Source: Streblospio benedicti | Taxonomy: Eukaryota; Annelida; Polychaeta; Spionida; Spionidae | Direction: 5' to 3' | Assembly: GCA_019095985.1 (NCBI GenBank) | Contig: CM032659.1 | Coordinates: 10,830,844 to 10,894,843, forward strand | DNA: 64,000 bases | Part shown: one piece after another, positions 35,631 through 48,446 of the stretch | Layout of the letters: each line of letters starts with the position of its first letter | How positions within the stretch are numbered: the stretch's first letter is position 1 | Position numbers and translations under genes: made by a program | The notes under the pieces: generated by a model | Seen by the model: the letters and a program-made list of their open reading frames with translations, nothing else | Databases searched by the model: none | Told to the model about the DNA's origin: nothing

Positions 35631-36020
35631 TCAACTCAAATCCTTCCGTGGTACATTCCGCACCTCGGTATTTGTCAAGCGGGTCGCTGATGTCATCTCA
35701 TGCAAAGGTGTGTCATCCAAGACATTGTTCATTAGGTACACGCCCTGGTCACCTACTGCTGAGTGAGTGCTCTTCAGGGAGCCACCTCCCTTTCCTCCAC
35801 TGCCCACACTGGTAGTGGTACCACGAAGAGAGGACTCGCGGTAGTAGATGCTCCGTGTGGAGTGCTGGCGGTCCCAGCTGCTAGCGCCGCGGCCGTGGGT
35901 ACCAGTTCCCGCGCCTTGAAGCCGGAACAGCTTTTGGTAGCCGAGCTTCACCTCTTTGATGCGGATCACATAGATGAGAGGGTCGAAGAGGGTGTTCAGT
36001 AGAAGCAGATCATACATGAA
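35631..36020 (-). CDS. GPCR exon 7: TM7, helix 8 and C-terminal tail
   Basis: The acceptor is TTCCATTTCAG and the stop TGA lies at 35633-35631. TM7 reads FMYDLLLLNTLFDPLIYVIR, followed by a helix-8-like KEVKLGYQKLFRLQ. The ~95-residue tail is rich in Ser, Thr, Gly and Arg (for example SSWDRQHSTRSIYYRESSLR), a likely phosphorylation and arrestin-binding region. No classical palmitoylation cysteine follows helix 8. Confidence 0.93.
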   Translation of the reverse strand, partial: FMYDLLLLNTLFDPLIYVIRIKEVKLGYQKLFRLQGAGTGTHGRGASSWDRQHSTRSIYYRESSLRGTTTSVGSGGKGGGSLKSTHSAVGDQGVYLMNNVLDDTPLHEMTSATRLTNTEVRNVPRKDLS

Positions 36021-39000
36021 CTGAAATGGAAGATATTATATTTGGAAAAACACTATATCGCAGATGGTTGCTTTATTAAAACAGAACAGAGTATAAGGTT
36101 AAAGAGGGACTAAAGTTTTTTTAAAAAGACAAATGTTCTGTTTTAATATGATATGGTACGAGCATACCACAAAACGTTTTATACTTGGTCTCGTTATGTT
36201 AGGTTTGGGAACACAAGAAATCCATATCAAGGCTATGATCTCAATGGAAATATGTTCTTACTTGCAGGTTCTACAGTCCACCACCAAAGTCAGAGAAACT
36301 TTGAGATCACGACCATCCACACTCACCCAGTAAAACCAGGGTTATTTCATTTGGTTCTTAACCTTCAATTGTACATACAATTACCACAGAATTGGGGTGT
36401 CCACACTCAGCTCCCTCACCTTATCGGCATACATGAGGCGCTGGAAAGTGGCGTTGTCGCTGCGGATCATCTCGGGGTACGACGTGGCGATGATGAGCAG
36501 CGTGATCTGGTAGAGGCAGGTGGGCAGCCAGCACAGCATGAACGAGCCCATGATGAGGAACGTGGTGAGCAGGGCCTGCCGCGAGCGCTTAATGCGCACT
36601 AGGTCTAGGCGCTGCTTGCGAAGGTGAACCTAAATGTATGTCACAGGGTTATTTTGGCATTTATGTCTGTGATATCGATCTTTATAGAGTTTTATTTTTT
36701 TTCCACTCTCACTGTTATGGCAAGCAAGCTCCTACCATTGTATTGACATAGCTGAAGACATAGCTTTCATTTGACTATACATGTATGAAGTTGCCCTGAC
36801 TGCATTATATCTTTTTATGTTTAATGCTTTAGATGGATTTTATTATGAATTGTCGGGTTTTCATTTCTTGATAGGAGTATAAATAATGTCATTGTAGCTG
36901 ATCAAAGGTTATTCTTCATACTGATATTTTTTTCTAATTCTTTGATATTAAATTATGTGAACATTGCTTCGTTTATATATTTCAGTGTTCACAGACCATG
37001 TCAATATCATCAAGACATTAAAGTTCATTTCACCAAACTATCTGGCTACACTTGTCGCGTTACACCTTGAAGGTAGAACGATTATGAAGCCGTAAACAAG
37101 AATATTTTTTTTTTCGTAAAATGGTACTTTCATGCACGCATTGAAAAGAATGGACCTAAACCCAAACATGACAGTCACAAAATATTGGTTTATTCTCTTA
37201 CAAACATCATAGAACCACGCATAAAATATTTCCTTTTCTAATCGAGAAAAAAGGTTAAATTACAAAACACCACTTCATTCATAATGTGTCCTTCAAACTG
37301 GCAATGCGTAACATAATAACTCAGAGCTGATGATTTAAGTGTGTCAATTTAAAATCACTGACCTCATTGTAGATTCGTCCGTACATGAAGCTCATGAGAC
37401 AAAGGCATAGCAGAGCGATGGCGAACATGGTATACTCCTCCTGAAACATTATTGATAATGATTGGTGTTTTTTGCAGTTAAAGCTATCATTATACACACC
37501 AAGCAACGTAGTCAGGTTGTCAAACAGTGATGTTTAGCCTACCCATTTTTGTGATCCCATGTGTAACCCTATCTGCAACGTTATGAACACGTAGTGTGTT
37601 AAGTGGGTAAAAGAATAGTAACAATAATACAAATATATAACAAAAAACCCACCTTCTCAATATTCTTATCTGTGGAATAACAAGTCAAAATGTTTCCCAT
37701 AAGTTAAGACTTAAAGCCTAAAATTAGGCATGTGTTCCACTTTACCTGGTAAGGAGTTGTCCACACATATTCACAGTAGTTGTAGTTGGACTGCTGAAAT
37801 TTGCCGATACTGCTGACAGGACTGATGAAGTTGGAGAAGCCTGTGACGAAGGCTACTAGCCAGAAGCCAACTATTAGTATGCTGCATCTACAACCAACAG
37901 AGGGCATTGTGAAAATTATTTTTAATTAGCAATTATGTGTAATAAATCATGATTTTAACAATTATTGAGCTATTTATTCAAGTAACGTTTATACATTTTT
38001 TTCAAACAGTGGCTCTAGTATGCGATGCTTTTTAGGCACTACACATTTGTAAAATATAAAACCCCATATACAGCTGTTGGCCTGACTATACGTTAGTTTT
38101 ATTAAGGCTATTTAACATGTAAAAATATTCCAATCAGCTCAGAAAACAAGCAAACAAAAAAAAAAAAGATTGCTTTGATTACATTTGTTTTCTAGTTATA
38201 CCAGTTACGTTCATATAATACGTATATCTGTATGGTGTCTATACACCTGTGAAAAGGGCTGGCAAATGAGTTGGTTCTGGCTGTTTTACCTTAACAAAAA
38301 ACGCAACTGTTCTTACGTCCGGTGACAATGTTACAAACCATTACCATATGACACTTTGAATGTCGAACATCAACCTCTAGAAAATAGAAAGCAAAGTGCA
38401 TTATAGCACTATATTGTGAATAGAACATTACGACTTTGAAAAGTAATGCTCCATTATCTTGTCACCGACAGGAAATAGATCATTGTTGACATCGCTGATT
38501 CTAAAACATACGTCTTGCATGACCGATAGCTGTATATGTTCTGAGAAGCCATTGAATGAAGATTTCAATCTTTCCATGAAGCAAACGAACTAATAACTAC
38601 TGTCATTGAATTATCGCTATTAATACATTCGTATCAATGCTGCTCGAAAGCTAAACCCATTAATTGCAATTACCAATAATTGACTTATGCAAGCCTGTGA
38701 CAAATAGGGAACCCTGCTGAAATGCTATTAGCTCCCCTCTCACACCCCAACCACTAGGGTCAAGCAATCCGGAAACTTGACTCTGAATTAGTCCTGCTAT
38801 TTCTTCCATTGTGTAACGATTCACCGCAATTGTATGTGTAAGATGTGATCTCAAATTCCTAATTAAAATAGGACACCATATATAGCTATACACTGGGAAT
38901 GCAGTTTGTAAGATCTCATTGATGCTGATAGGTGAGCTCAAATGCACAGCCGGAAGTAAAGCTGTTGCCATTATTGGGGGTAGCATAAATGAAAGCTACA

Positions 39001-42000
39001 ACACATATGAAAGAATAATAAGATGATTTTCTGTCCGTATCAAAGTAATTAATCAACACACAACATCAGACAGTGTGAATACATTAGATCTTACTGGTTA
39101 CTACACAAAATCCCATAAAATACTAATAAAAAAAACAACGTGGCCAAATGTCTTGATGTTTGCATGTTATATACTATTGTTGTGTTTAACTACGCTAAAA
39201 TTAAACTAGTAAGGGATCGTTCACAAATGACGTCATCCGGCAAAGGGGGGTAGCAAAATATGTGGAAAGATAACAAAGGGGGCGGGGTCTAGCACTTGGG
39301 TGATGTCACCTTTTAAAAAAAAGTTTTAGTTATTTAACAGTATTTGAACTTACTTTCTGATATGTTAAGGAAGTTGTGATAAATCTACTAGTTGGAATCA
39401 CATTGCCACGTTTGCTTTATGTCTCTACATCTACATGGTACTGCCCAACGTCAACTAGCTGACGACACGATATTGGCTGGCGGAGTGCGCAGCGTTAAAA
39501 ATAAAAGTTTTTTTTATTTTATTTTTATGATTTTATATAAAAACTTGCATGATTTAATTTGCGGAAAGAAGAGTTTTGAAGCCTTCAAGGCTCTCAGCTG
39601 TTGGGGAAGATCATAGCAATCTACTATTGTTCTTGGATAAAATGAAAACTTCCTCGCATCAGTCCTACAACCAAGGAGCTGGAACAACATTGGGTGGCTT
39701 CTTTTCGTCTGGCGGGTTGGACGGATTAACTGATCGGCGGTATCAATGGAGATCAAACCATTAGTGATTTTGAACATCATAGCCAATCGAGCGTTGCGAC
39801 AAAGATCCTGCAGGGTAGGCCAGTTGAGTGAGATCAGCATATCCGTAACGCAGCACGTGTTGTGATACCTATTGAGCACGTAACGGGCAGCACGTCGCTC
39901 AACCATCTCAATTCGTCTGACATCACAAGCCATGAAAGGGTCCCAGACTGCGCTCGCATACTCTATGGTTGGTCCGGCCAGACTCATGTATGCCAGCGCT
40001 TTAACAGTCATGGAGGTTACATTTAGGTTACGCCTCAGAAAACCGATACCATTTGCCTTCTTACATACTGACTGAGCATGGTGGTGCCAGTCCAGGTGAA
40101 TAACTCGGTACTTCGCGGAATCGACGTGTTCCAAAATTTGCCCATGTAGATCTAGGTGGTATTTTGAGACGATCAGTTTATGCTTCTTTGACACTGTCAA
40201 GACCGTGCATTTGCCTGGATGAAAAGCCATCATCCAGTGTTCCTCCCAGACGGTGAGTACGTCTTGGTCGTCCTGCAGTTTTGCTGCATCAGCTGGTGAT
40301 GTAATAACGAGATAGATGATTGTATCGTCGGCGAATAGGCGGACCTTCAAGTGCAGTCTACTTTGAATGTCTTTGATAAGATAGAGAAATAGTGATGGGT
40401 CCAAGACAGAACCTTCCAGGACGCCAGAGCCGACGGGGATGGTGTCCGACTTTTTGCCTCCTACCACAACTTGCTGTTACCTGTTCGTGAGGAAGCTTTC
40501 CAGCCAACAGATTACCGTGTTGGAGCTTGTAGAGGATGTCTTGGCGATCTCCATGGTTCATGATATGACTCACAACGATGTGTTCCATAACTTTGCAGCA
40601 GATGGAAGATAGAGAAATTGGTCGGTAGTTGATTGTGTCGTATTTCTGTCCCTTTTTGTAGGCGGGAGCTACATTTGCAGATTTCCAATCCAACGGGACA
40701 ATTCAAGAGTTAAGAAGAGATTTACTGAATATGATGGTAACTATTGGTGCAACCTCTCTGTACAGTTGTTTGAGGACTCAAGGGGAGATGCCATCTGGAC
40801 CAGATGCTTTGTTTGGCTTCAGATCTCGGAGGAGTTTTTCAATCCCAGCCACTTCTATCAGAAGCGGTTCTATATCTGGATACGGAGTCCTAGGTATTGT
40901 GTAGACGCTGTCCTAAATACATTTGTAAAATTATGTCTAAATTATAGACATATATATTCAAATGCATTTATATAATTAATTAATTAAATTAATGTTAAAT
41001 GTCATCGCCAAATCATATCGCACGGGGGGAGGCAAAGATGACGTCATTTATCAGGAGGGGGGGGGTACTGCAAAGATGACGAAAGGTGACGGGGGGGCGA
41101 GGGGGGAAAGGTAAAAAATGAGGTGACGTCATTTGTAAACGATCCATAATCTCTTTCCTACTGCCTAAAATCGGTTTTGTCCACAATGTATTCTAGCCAT
41201 GCATAATTTAATAGAGTGCAATGAAACCGAAAATTCTGAGTCCCGCTACATACCTTAATACATGACTCCACTTTCTTATGGCAGGTGTGGGAAGAGGCAC
41301 TGAGCAAATTAACAATGGCAACAATGCCATGACTACCGGGGATTCGCCATAAAATATCTGGACTGTCTGGCCGGAGGGTTATAAGGAAGTGGGATGTGGA
41401 AAGAAGAAGAAAAGAGGGGTGTGGGAAAAGAGTAAAAGTGATATATGAGTGGAAGGAAGTGGGATGTGGGAACGTGGTTTGGAGGAATATGGGAAATAAG
41501 ATCCCAAAGATATATATTTCTTTAACCCTTGTAACTTGTAACAGCCATCACAATCAGCACTATCCTATAGCTTATCTTATGTTCTAGTCAAGACTCCGCA
41601 GGGGTGAACCGTGAAGTCGGGTATATACAAACATTTTTGCTGATTTTGAGTCAGTTAGGGTACATACTAACATAATCAGGCGGGTGCCGCTCTGGCATCC
41701 TGGGGCAATTTTTTATGGGGGCTGGTTTATTTATATAGGAAAACGACTCATTCTGGGGTTATTCAATGCAACATAATTGTAGGGGTGGGGTGTTACAAGG
41801 ATGTAGAATGTGGAGGGAAAGGCAGGCTGGAAAATGGGATTTCAATGAAATGGGATGTAGGGAGAAGGGCGGAAGAAATGGTGGTATGTAGGGGAAATGC
41901 AAAACTATGAAGGGTATGAGATTGTACGAGGAGGAATGGAAGATTTCATAACCCCTTCCGTTTTTAGTGAACTGACTTTACTTTGTTATGCATGGTGTGG

Positions 42001-45000
42001 TCTAGTGATGGTTAAAAAATAATCACAGAAAATATCTCATTGACTTATCCTCATATGGAAGCAAATGCCATTTCAATGACGCGGTTGAGTATAGTAGGAT
42101 ATATGACGGGTTTTCAGTACTAATTTGATTAAGACAGTTCTTAGCATAACCCAGTGTGAGTAATCATAATTATGACATTGAAATTCATGCTGCGTTATAG
42201 CATAAATTTCCACGGGTATATACGTATTCGCTATAATTGCAATGCCAATGCAGATATCATTTTACATTTTTACATGCTACATCCCTAAAAGAGACAACGA
42301 AAAATGATAGTACGTCGTGATAGTGCTCTGTGTTATCTGTTTCACTGTAGTACTACAGCTCAAACTACTTTTCAATATTACCAATAATGTACGACCCGCT
42401 TTAGGTGATTAGGAATTAAAGTTGCTGAATAATACATGATGTGAAATTCGATATTCCACAATAATCATGGTGACTTTCCTGGGAATGGATGATACTTAGT
42501 AGTAAAATATTTTGCCGGTTTGTAAAAGAGCGGATTCATCTAAGATAGTCCTAAATGAACCAACCGATTTTTGGAGGACGCCACTATGGTGGTCACAAGA
42601 ATAGCATTCGGTACATATTGGTATAGTAAGCATCTTATAAAAACTTATACCGGTAGATGTTTTCTCAATCTATGTAGTTTTCAATTGAATTGTGAAATGC
42701 ATTCATTTGTCTAACGCTACTGTTCATCTCTATAGGTAACAGGAAAATGAGATCAATTTATGAATATGGATGTTCTTAACCAACAGGACAAGGACAGCAT
42801 CACTCAACTGTGCATGCAATGCAAGGACACGATTTATGACATCAATTACCGTTAAAGTACAGTATGGAGTCTAAGAGGTAAGCCAACAACAATCCACAAA
42901 ATGGATCGCTAAACTTATCTTAACGCAGTCACATTATGTTTGCAAGTGCCTGAAAAAGACCTTGGTGTGTAAAAAAACACTTAATGCATCAAGGATAATG
43001 CGTCGTTTGGTAACTGCTGTGTATAACTGTAAGAGTACCCATCATTAACTGGATACATTGACAGTAATGTAATCGTCGATTCTTATTTTGCACAAGTGGA
43101 ATTCCAGCTCATAATCCTTACTACACGTGTATTCTAGCATTCTGAAGAGAAATCTTCTAGTATGCTCAATAAGAATATTACTACCAAGGTAAAGACCTGG
43201 GTTTGTTATTCTCTTCCCCTACTCCAGCACTACCAACAGGTCATTTTCATGGAGTTTCACACTTTCCAAACCAAAAACATCCATGGGCTTAGACTGCGCC
43301 CTTCTTCAAAAAATCTCTATCTACCAGTGATGTGTCCCTAAAACTCGACGGTCAATTCATTCTTATTCAAAATTTTGCAATAATATGAACTCACTGCTCA
43401 TGCACAATGTACTCATTATCCAAAGTTTATGTGCGTAAATGAGATCATACTTCTATTAACTCAGCGCCAAACACGTTGCTTTGTGTAAATAGCTTCATGA
43501 AAAGTGCAGGAAAAGGGTCATTAGTCAGGCCACGTGACTGCAGAAATGGACTCCGGGTGCGATGCTGCGCGCACGTGCATTCACGTAAAATTGTAGCAGC
43601 GGGTGAAACTCATTAGGAGCTGGAGTGCATTGCGGGTTCGTGGCTGCTACACTTGTGCCTGGCTTCCTAGCTGGCAGTCTAGTTCATTGTCTGACTGATA
43701 GACTTTCTCCATACGTGCTTGCCTGCCCGCCTGTTTGTGCAAGTATGTCTGTCCCTGCCTCAGCCTGTGTGTCTCTGTCTCCATACCTCTTTCTCTAGCT
43801 ATCCATCAATCGGTAAATTTACTTTACCAAGGCCATGCAAAAGAGTTTAACACTTGACACGTAAGAAATTGTCTGCCACGTGGTTGTAAACCAAAGCATT
43901 TATAGCCTCGTCCTAAGTGGCGGGCTCCTCAAGTCACTTCATTACTGGGTATTATCGTCTGCACAATGCCGAATCAAACGAGAATGATGTCACCAATCTA
44001 TGACGTCAGAAACACCACTAAAAACTGAGCGGGGACTTGGATTTTTTAAGCTGCAAAATGCTAAACTATTATGCTTGACGCTTATAATGCAATCCACACT
44101 AATGTACCGTTAACGCTTCTGTGTATTAGTTTACATACTCTTGAAAGCTTTAGGCTAGCACTGTTGTCATATATTTCTCAAGTGCTTTTTAGTGAAGCAC
44201 CTGAAATGCAAAAAGTGGGATTTGCTAGGAAGTATTCCGTAATGGGTGCTAAGAGTTCACGCAATTGGAACCCTGCAGACGCCTGTACTTAACGGGCTGG
44301 CTCTCTTATATAATGTCATTTTTTAAATATTCGTTAATACCATTTTGTATTGCAGAGTATTCCCCTCTCCTAGGCGAGCAGATGATTCTTGTCCGGGTAT
44401 TCACATTTATAAACCAACCCATTTAGTAATTGGTGTTTCTATTGCACCATAGAATAAAGCCTGCGATATGCTTGAATTTATCAAAATGGCTACATGATTC
44501 ACATTCACAATATTTGTGTAAATTAGACGTCCACATCAAGAAAATTTAACTTATTTTCAGTTTTTGCGTCTTTGAAGTAAAGTTTACTTACCTTGTGTGC
44601 GCTGAACACCCCAATAGCAGGGGTATGGGACTATGGATATTACCTAACATCATTCAGTACAGGGCAGTAAAATGTGGTGGTGAATAGTTACTCGCTATAT
44701 TGGCATATATCTGAGGAGCTCCGATTCTTTACCAAGAGAATTAACTTTTCATAGGGTTTTAGCACCTGCGCAAGCTAATATGCTCATAAGCTAATACAAA
44801 ACTCGTGAAATCAAATGCTTACACCTTTCCTCTTCCTACCGAATTTCAATCAGTAAGCATCCATGGTGTTGTATATCAGGGTAGCTTGATGGGAGTGGTT
44901 AATTACCTTTTCTCAATCAATAGTGGCTGATTAGCTTTAGGTGTCACATTGGTCACATGGTCACATTGTCACATTGGTAACCTTGCCACATTCCACCAGA

Positions 45001-48000
45001 TAACGAGTAAGTGTGCCTGCTATTACCTGGTCTCATTCAGTAGTCTGCCCTGGTGCAGTGGCTTGATGATGGCCAGATAGTGGTCGAGTGCCATGCCCAT
45101 CAGGTTGAGGAGGGTAATGTTGAGGCCCATCGTGTTGAGCGCTCGGATCACCATGTAGGCACAGCGCGATTTGAGGCGCATGCCGTATGGACCATCGCCT
45201 GTAAACGAGGATCAATGCCAGTGTGAATGTGATGGTTGGGGGTTGTAATCAAGTTTGCTGTGTCATATTCTGAAATACTTAATCTATATTTTCGCATGCA
45301 GAGTATGCAAGAGTGCTTGAAGAAAATACAATGTCCCATGCATTGGTGCTATTTGCCCTAAGAAATCAAAACATATTTTCCAATAAACAATATAGGAAGA
45401 TCTCATCAATGCAGACCCCTATCATTGGATGATAGAAGATAGGCTTGCTGAATTATAACCATTTGCTTGTGTTTTTGCTTGATAGATGGCCTAGTATGTT
45501 CTTTGATGGTATAAAAACTGCACATCATTCAACATAGATCACGATATGGAGACAATCTCCATAGATCTTTGTAATCAAATGTTCATACGGGCAGGAGTTG
45601 TAGGTATTATATATGCCAAGCACATGACATCACTCCTCACATAGTTTAATCCATCGACGGCTAGGTAATGGATAAAGTTCCACAGCTACATTCTGTGAAT
45701 AGCTTGTACACGAATTCAATGTTGCATTACCATGGTATGGTATGAACTGAGATAGGTTTATCATTGTGAGCATGTTTTATCATGTGTTACTTAAGGCCCA
45801 CTCTGACAGCCACAAATGTTAATTTTCCGACAATGTACAGAAAGTAAGAAACCGGAAATGCATACATGCGCTAAAAGATGCGCGTCACAAACCCGCTTGA
45901 CGGGACAAAAATATGCCAATGAAACCCGAGTACAAGGCTGCAACTGTATCCCCTTCAATTTATTCTATTTCATTTCACATGAGTTCTGAAACATTGATAT
46001 AAATGTGAGTGATTCTTCTTCGTATTCCGTGGGTCGTATTTCAATCGACAAAAAGGAAGATCTATGCGCTTTTAATCTTCACAAGACAGGTAATGCACTG
46101 CTGTCAAATACACGAGACGACAGTCTCTCACGTGTTAAGTCTATCAAGCTTTTTTTTTTTTTTTCCCACCAAACACACCATCAGTAGATGTATCACAAGG
46201 TAAAAGCGAAACCAGATTAGCTAGATGAGCTATACCACCCACATTTGTCTTTTTTTCCATGTAAGATAGATACATTAGCCGTTAGATGATCTCTTCTATC
46301 ATGTGAATTTCTGTTTAAATCATGCACATCTATTCTTTTTTTTTCGATTTGAACATTTTGCACTGACGGATTTATCTTAATTGATTGTAAATGAATGCTT
46401 TATATATACATAATAATAACATATTTTAAATTAGATTTTTTCATATTCGGCAGATCTGCCTGATTGCAGACGAATGTTCCAGAGAGGGCCAATTTGCGGG
46501 TATGGAATATTCATGTAGAAATTATGCAAAAAGTAAGTAGGCCTACTGCATTTGTCTTAAATGTTTTTCCAGCATTTCAGCTCAATAACCAATTTCATTG
46601 CATGCCCTCATTCTTATGTTCTTGCTTTTTAAAACGAGGTTGATTAAAACATGGTGCAATATCAATTTACTTATTAATTGCTTTAAAATGATTCATAAAA
46701 TATGTTAAACACAATGCACTCACCAGGTTGTGACATCGGGTTAGTTATAATGTTGATGACGTAAAAGATGACGCTGATGTCCACAATGAGGTCGGAGGCC
46801 ATGAGGGATACCAGGAGCCGGAACCGTGAAGTCCATGCTTTCCGGATCTTGAACACCGCAATAATGGAAAGGATGTTGGCCGTCAGTGCCACCAGACCTG
46901 TCGATCAATAAAATGCAGTACATAAAAATCAATATATGCAGTATCTCTTTAAGAGTTCTGCAGTACACTTAGTATGTTGGAAATAATGCACTGCATTTTA
47001 ATCTACAGTTGTATGTTTGTGAGATCAATATTTTGTCATTTAGACTAATTCTTGCGTTCATGATATTTGAGGCGGGCATAGCCTTAGAGTCAAGATATCC
47101 ATATTTTTTACTTCCTTCATTTTTCTTCCAGGCTGTCTGAAAATAGGAACCTGGACGCAATTGAAGCTAATGAAAGTAATGCACATTTGTACTCAAGGCC
47201 ATTAATATTCGCAAATTATTGTGGTAAAGATCCATCATCTGGGAAGACAAAGTTGAGCGCAGCCCATTCATCCTAGATCTGACAGATGTTAAATTGTCAA
47301 GAAAATTCCATATCTAACATGTCATGTGTTCAGTCACTTTAATAATACACTTCCACACACACTAGTGATGGCGGCCATAAGGCGTCAAGAAATTCCACAT
47401 CTTTAATCGCTTAGTCTAATTTCCAGCATCCTCTTTTCTGGACCCTTTTCCCCTCTTCCTACTAGTATACATTTCCAGCGTTTTATCAACATCTCACTTC
47501 CTTGAAATCCTACATCTGTCTGTTTGGGTCTTTTTTTCTCACACTCCTCCTTTTCTGTACTTTTTCTCACATACCATTTCACTATAGACCCCGCCACCCT
47601 CTACGAAGATTCATTTATCAGAATGATTAAACTTGAATTTCAACCCCACCAATAATATCTTGTTTCGTGGACAATGCCTATTTTGCAGCTACTTGCATGT
47701 CATAGAACTGGATATATGAAGGCCACATAGAAGTTATATCATCGTCTACACCCTGCTATGCATACATATTTAAAGATGTTTAGGTGGTAGTGATAGGTTT
47801 CGACGCCGTTTCACGATATTGCAGATCATGCTGTAAATATTAAGTGTCCTTCAATTGTTTATGTAAGTGTGTGATCTATAGATCTGTATAATGCAATTCA
47901 TTGCATATATTTCGAACTGATACAACCAGACTATAAACAAGAGAAGTGCTGTGGTGGAATGCTCAACATATGTGTAAAAAAAATACCATTGCGTCCTTTA

Positions 48001-48408
48001 ACCATGTCAGATGAACCAGTGCAAAACTGCATCTGAGACATCGGAAATGCTTTTTATAGTCATCTTGTCATAGAATCACATGAATCATGTATCAAAAGAC
48101 ATACCAGACAAGCAATTAGTGAAAATGATGATATTGTGTTTTTTATATTCAATGGGAAGTGTGCGAATGTTAAGTGCAATGCACATTGTTTGCTTTGGTC
48201 GTAAAACCCTGAGAGGAGAGATGCTGTGAATGAATGGACCATTTCAATGTCAGTAAATTGTGTTAATGCCATTAATTAGCCCACGAACACAGTGACATTT
48301 TGAGGGGAAATTGGCATTTCACTCGGCATTGAAGGTTCAACGTCATGCTAACTGTCAAATACAACAACAGCTGCCACGTGTTCAACTACAATGGCAATGA
48401 ACATCAAT

Positions 48409-48446
<38 letters not shown>

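Larger units (their letters stand above)
37888..45026 (-). other. GPCR intron 3 (7.1 kb), carries nested transposons
   Basis: The largest intron of the receptor. It contains the MITE/LINE composite at 39213-41146. The remainder, including the CpG-richer stretch near 43500-43900, shows no exon that I recognise. Confidence 0.7.

Noticed and set aside
45033-45339. Open frames overlapping GPCR exon 3 in other frames
   Set aside because: They break the splice phases; only the frame with MALDHYLAIIKPL joins exons 2 and 4.
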